Below, piece after piece: positions 62,457 through 64,000 of a DNA stretch of 64,000 nucleotides (position 1 is the first letter of the stretch; every line of letters starts with the position of its first letter). Source of the stretch: Glutamicibacter mishrai (GTDB lineage: Bacteria > Actinomycetota > Actinomycetes > Actinomycetales > Micrococcaceae); contig NZ_CP032549.1 in the NCBI RefSeq assembly GCF_012221945.1, forward strand, positions 682,001-746,000. The letters are read 5' to 3'. A program made the translations under genes and the position numbers. The notes under the pieces were generated by a model. It was not told the origin of the DNA. It was given only the letters and a program-made list of their open reading frames with translations, and searched no databases.

Positions 62457-63329
62457 CTACCAGCTGTAGAAGCCTTGGCCGCTCTTGCGCCCCAGCTTGC
62501 CCTCGGCCACCATATCCCTGAGGATCTGCGGTGGAGCAAACCGGCCACCCAAGGTCTCATGGAGGTATTCTGCGATTCCCAGGCGCACATCCAAGCCGAC
62601 AATGTCGGTGGTTTTCAGCGGTCCGGTCGGGTGCTTGTAACCCAGGACCATGGCATTATCGATGTCTTCCGCGCTGGCTACGCCTTCTTCCACCATGCGC
62701 ATGGCTTCCAGGGCGATAGCCACGCCCAGGCGCGAAGAAGCGAAGCCCGGCGCGTCATTGACCACCACGGCGGTCTTCCCCAGCGCCTGTACCCAGCCGC
62801 GCGATGCATCAACCAGGTTCTTATCAGTCTGCTCGCCGATGACCACCTCGATGAGCGTCGAGGCGGGCACCGGGTTGAAGAAATGAAGCCCGAGGAACTT
62901 GCCGGGCCGAGCCAGTTCCTTAGCCAGCCCGCTGACCGACAGGGAGGACGTATTCGAGGCCAGCACGGCCTCGGCATCCAGCACCTGCTCCACAGCCTGC
63001 AGCGAGGAGACCTTCAAATCCCAGATTTCCGGAACTGCCTCGATCACCAATTGAGCGGTGGCGAATTGCTGGTAGTCCGTGCTCACCGAGAAACGCTGCA
63101 TGAGCTCATCTTTGGATTCGCCCACGACGCCGCGTGCGATGGACTTGTCGACGGACTCGGCGACCCGCTCATAGGCAGCCTGCGCAGAGGCCTCATCGCG
63201 CTCGACGACAACCACCGTGCTGCCGCTGATCAGCAGAGCGTGGGCGATTCCCGCGCCCATGCGGCCGCCGCCGAGTACTCCGCTGTACTTAGGCAGCTGG
63301 CCCATCACAATTTCATTGGTTGCGCTCAT
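62457..63329 (-). CDS. 3-hydroxyacyl-CoA dehydrogenase (PaaH-like)
   Basis: 290-aa L-3-hydroxyacyl-CoA dehydrogenase: NAD motif GVLGGGRMGAGIA, ASNTSSLSV, catalytic-site segment GLHFFNPVPAS and the C-terminal HPTGPLKTTDIVGLDVRLGI. In the phenylacetate pathway PaaH oxidises 3-hydroxyadipyl-CoA; a 3-hydroxybutyryl-CoA role is equally compatible with sequence. It follows the partial enoyl-CoA hydratase by two bases (TAA CC ATG), so they form a coupled pair. Confidence 0.9.
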   Translation of the reverse strand: MSATNEIVMGQLPKYSGVLGGGRMGAGIAHALLISGSTVVVVERDEASAQAAYERVAESVDKSIARGVVGESKDELMQRFSVSTDYQQFATAQLVIEAVPEIWDLKVSSLQAVEQVLDAEAVLASNTSSLSVSGLAKELARPGKFLGLHFFNPVPASTLIEVVIGEQTDKNLVDASRGWVQALGKTAVVVNDAPGFASSRLGVAIALEAMRMVEEGVASAEDIDNAMVLGYKHPTGPLKTTDIVGLDVRLGIAEYLHETLGGRFAPPQILRDMVAEGKLGRKSGQGFYSW

Positions 63330-63331
63330 GG

Positions 63332-64000
63332 TTACTTCTTCTTTCGATCAAGGAATGCCTGCATGCGATCAAACTTGGCTTGGGATTCGAACAGCATTCC
63401 CTGGGCCAAGGTGTCGATGACCGGATGGGCTTCACGCGGAGCGTGGAATACCGACTTGGTGATCCGCACAGCCAAGGGATCCTGGGCCGCAATGCGATCA
63501 GCCAGCGCCTCAGCCGCCGCATCCAGTTCGCTGGCCGGATGCATTTCCGTGATCAGTCCTGCGTCCAGGCACTGCTGGCCGGTGAGCACCTTGCCAGCCA
63601 GGAGGATCTCCTTGGCCATCGGTTCACCCACCAGTTCCTTGAGCCTCCAGGTCGCTCCGGCCGCGGCGACGATGCCGAGGTTGGTTTCGGGATTGCCCAT
63701 GCGCAGCTCTTCGGTGCCGATGCGGAAGTCCGCGGCGTAGGCCAGTTCTGCTCCCCCGCCCAAAGCAAATCCGTCAAGGGCGGCGATCACGGGCATCGGC
63801 AGCTTGGCGACACGATCGAAGATCCCCGAGTTGATCCCGGCGAGCGCATCATCGCGGCGGCGTTCTCGCAGCTGCGAAATGTCGGCACCGGAAGCAAAGA
63901 TCCCCTTGCTCCCCTTGGGATTCGCGGCGCTGGGCGCTTGGCTGGCAGTGCCGGCCAAGATCAGGATTTTGGGATTCCTTTCCAGGTAATCGCAGACGGC
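63332..64000 (-). CDS. Enoyl-CoA hydratase (partial)
   Basis: Crotonase-fold protein open to the right edge; the visible 222 codons begin AVCDYLERNPKILILAGTAS. Oxyanion-hole segments are GSKGIFASGADIS and DGFALGGGAELAYAADFRI; NPETNLGIVAAAG carries the second catalytic-region residues. The ATG lies outside the window. Position next to the 3-hydroxyacyl-CoA dehydrogenase suggests PaaF, the 2,3-dehydroadipyl-CoA hydratase, but generic beta-oxidation is possible. Confidence 0.9.
   Translation of the reverse strand, partial: AVCDYLERNPKILILAGTASQAPSAANPKGSKGIFASGADISQLRERRRDDALAGINSGIFDRVAKLPMPVIAALDGFALGGGAELAYAADFRIGTEELRMGNPETNLGIVAAAGATWRLKELVGEPMAKEILLAGKVLTGQQCLDAGLITEMHPASELDAAAEALADRIAAQDPLAVRITKSVFHAPREAHPVIDTLAQGMLFESQAKFDRMQAFLDRKKK

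Overview
The window is chromosomal DNA of a high-GC Gram-positive bacterium, most likely a member of the Micrococcaceae (Arthrobacter/Glutamicibacter type). This rests on the gene set (menaquinone genes, a phenylacetate pathway with a TetR regulator of the PaaR kind, PhoX, HtpX, YajQ, MetP/MetS), a DtxR-type iron box, several apparently leaderless genes and the high-GC codon bias. Species-level placement is inference. I see no insertion sequence, prophage or CRISPR array.

Layout. 1-4650: an iron-siderophore ABC importer (binding lipoprotein, two permeases, partial ATPase) with an AraC-family regulator upstream. The promoter between them carries tandem AraC-type direct repeats, a -35/-10 pair and a DtxR-like iron box. 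4880-6560: a small alarmone synthetase, then tRNA-Thr and tRNA-Met, and a second identical tRNA-Thr in inverted orientation around a gene-poor 0.5 kb. 6690-8535: TPP riboswitch and thiC. 8650-17300: DEAD-box helicase, a membrane protein, the transsulfuration pair (CBS and MetB), a HhH-GPD glycosylase, thioredoxin, tRNA-Tyr, YajQ and HtpX. 17500-24380: RarD transporter, GABA transaminase, an SNF-family transporter with its 50-residue small subunit, a PucR regulator, a SUKH-like protein and a HIT protein. 24456-35000: polyprenyl diphosphate synthase, MenF, MenD and MenC (menaquinone synthesis), interleaved with a polar amino-acid ABC importer and a Tat-exported PhoX phosphatase. 35080-41570: PAP2 phosphatase, a DUF1648-type membrane protein, and an E1alpha-E1beta-E2 2-oxoacid dehydrogenase operon facing an Lrp/AsnC regulator.

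41696-64000 is mainly phenylacetate degradation, split into blocks: paaABCDE plus an enoyl-CoA isomerase/hydratase; paaI-paaK-tetR(paaR-like); paaZ; and, at the right edge, a 3-hydroxyacyl-CoA dehydrogenase with a partial enoyl-CoA hydratase. Three of these blocks (paaA, paaI and paaZ) start with similar inverted-repeat operators, so they probably form one regulon. PaaK makes phenylacetyl-CoA, PaaABCDE epoxidises it, the isomerase forms the oxepin, PaaZ opens the ring, and the hydratase and dehydrogenase carry out beta-oxidation steps. Between the blocks lie DoxX, an amino-acid ABC system with a binding-protein/permease fusion, an S9 peptidase, a GNAT-GrpB fusion, a PnuC-like membrane protein, a secreted alpha-amylase with two cre-like operators, a protein phosphatase and a RIO-type kinase.

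I did not find a clearly new multi-gene system. The strongest items for follow-up are the dual-control siderophore promoter, the dispersed paa operators, the GNAT-GrpB fusion, and the short upstream ORF with a strong ribosome binding site before the RIO kinase.
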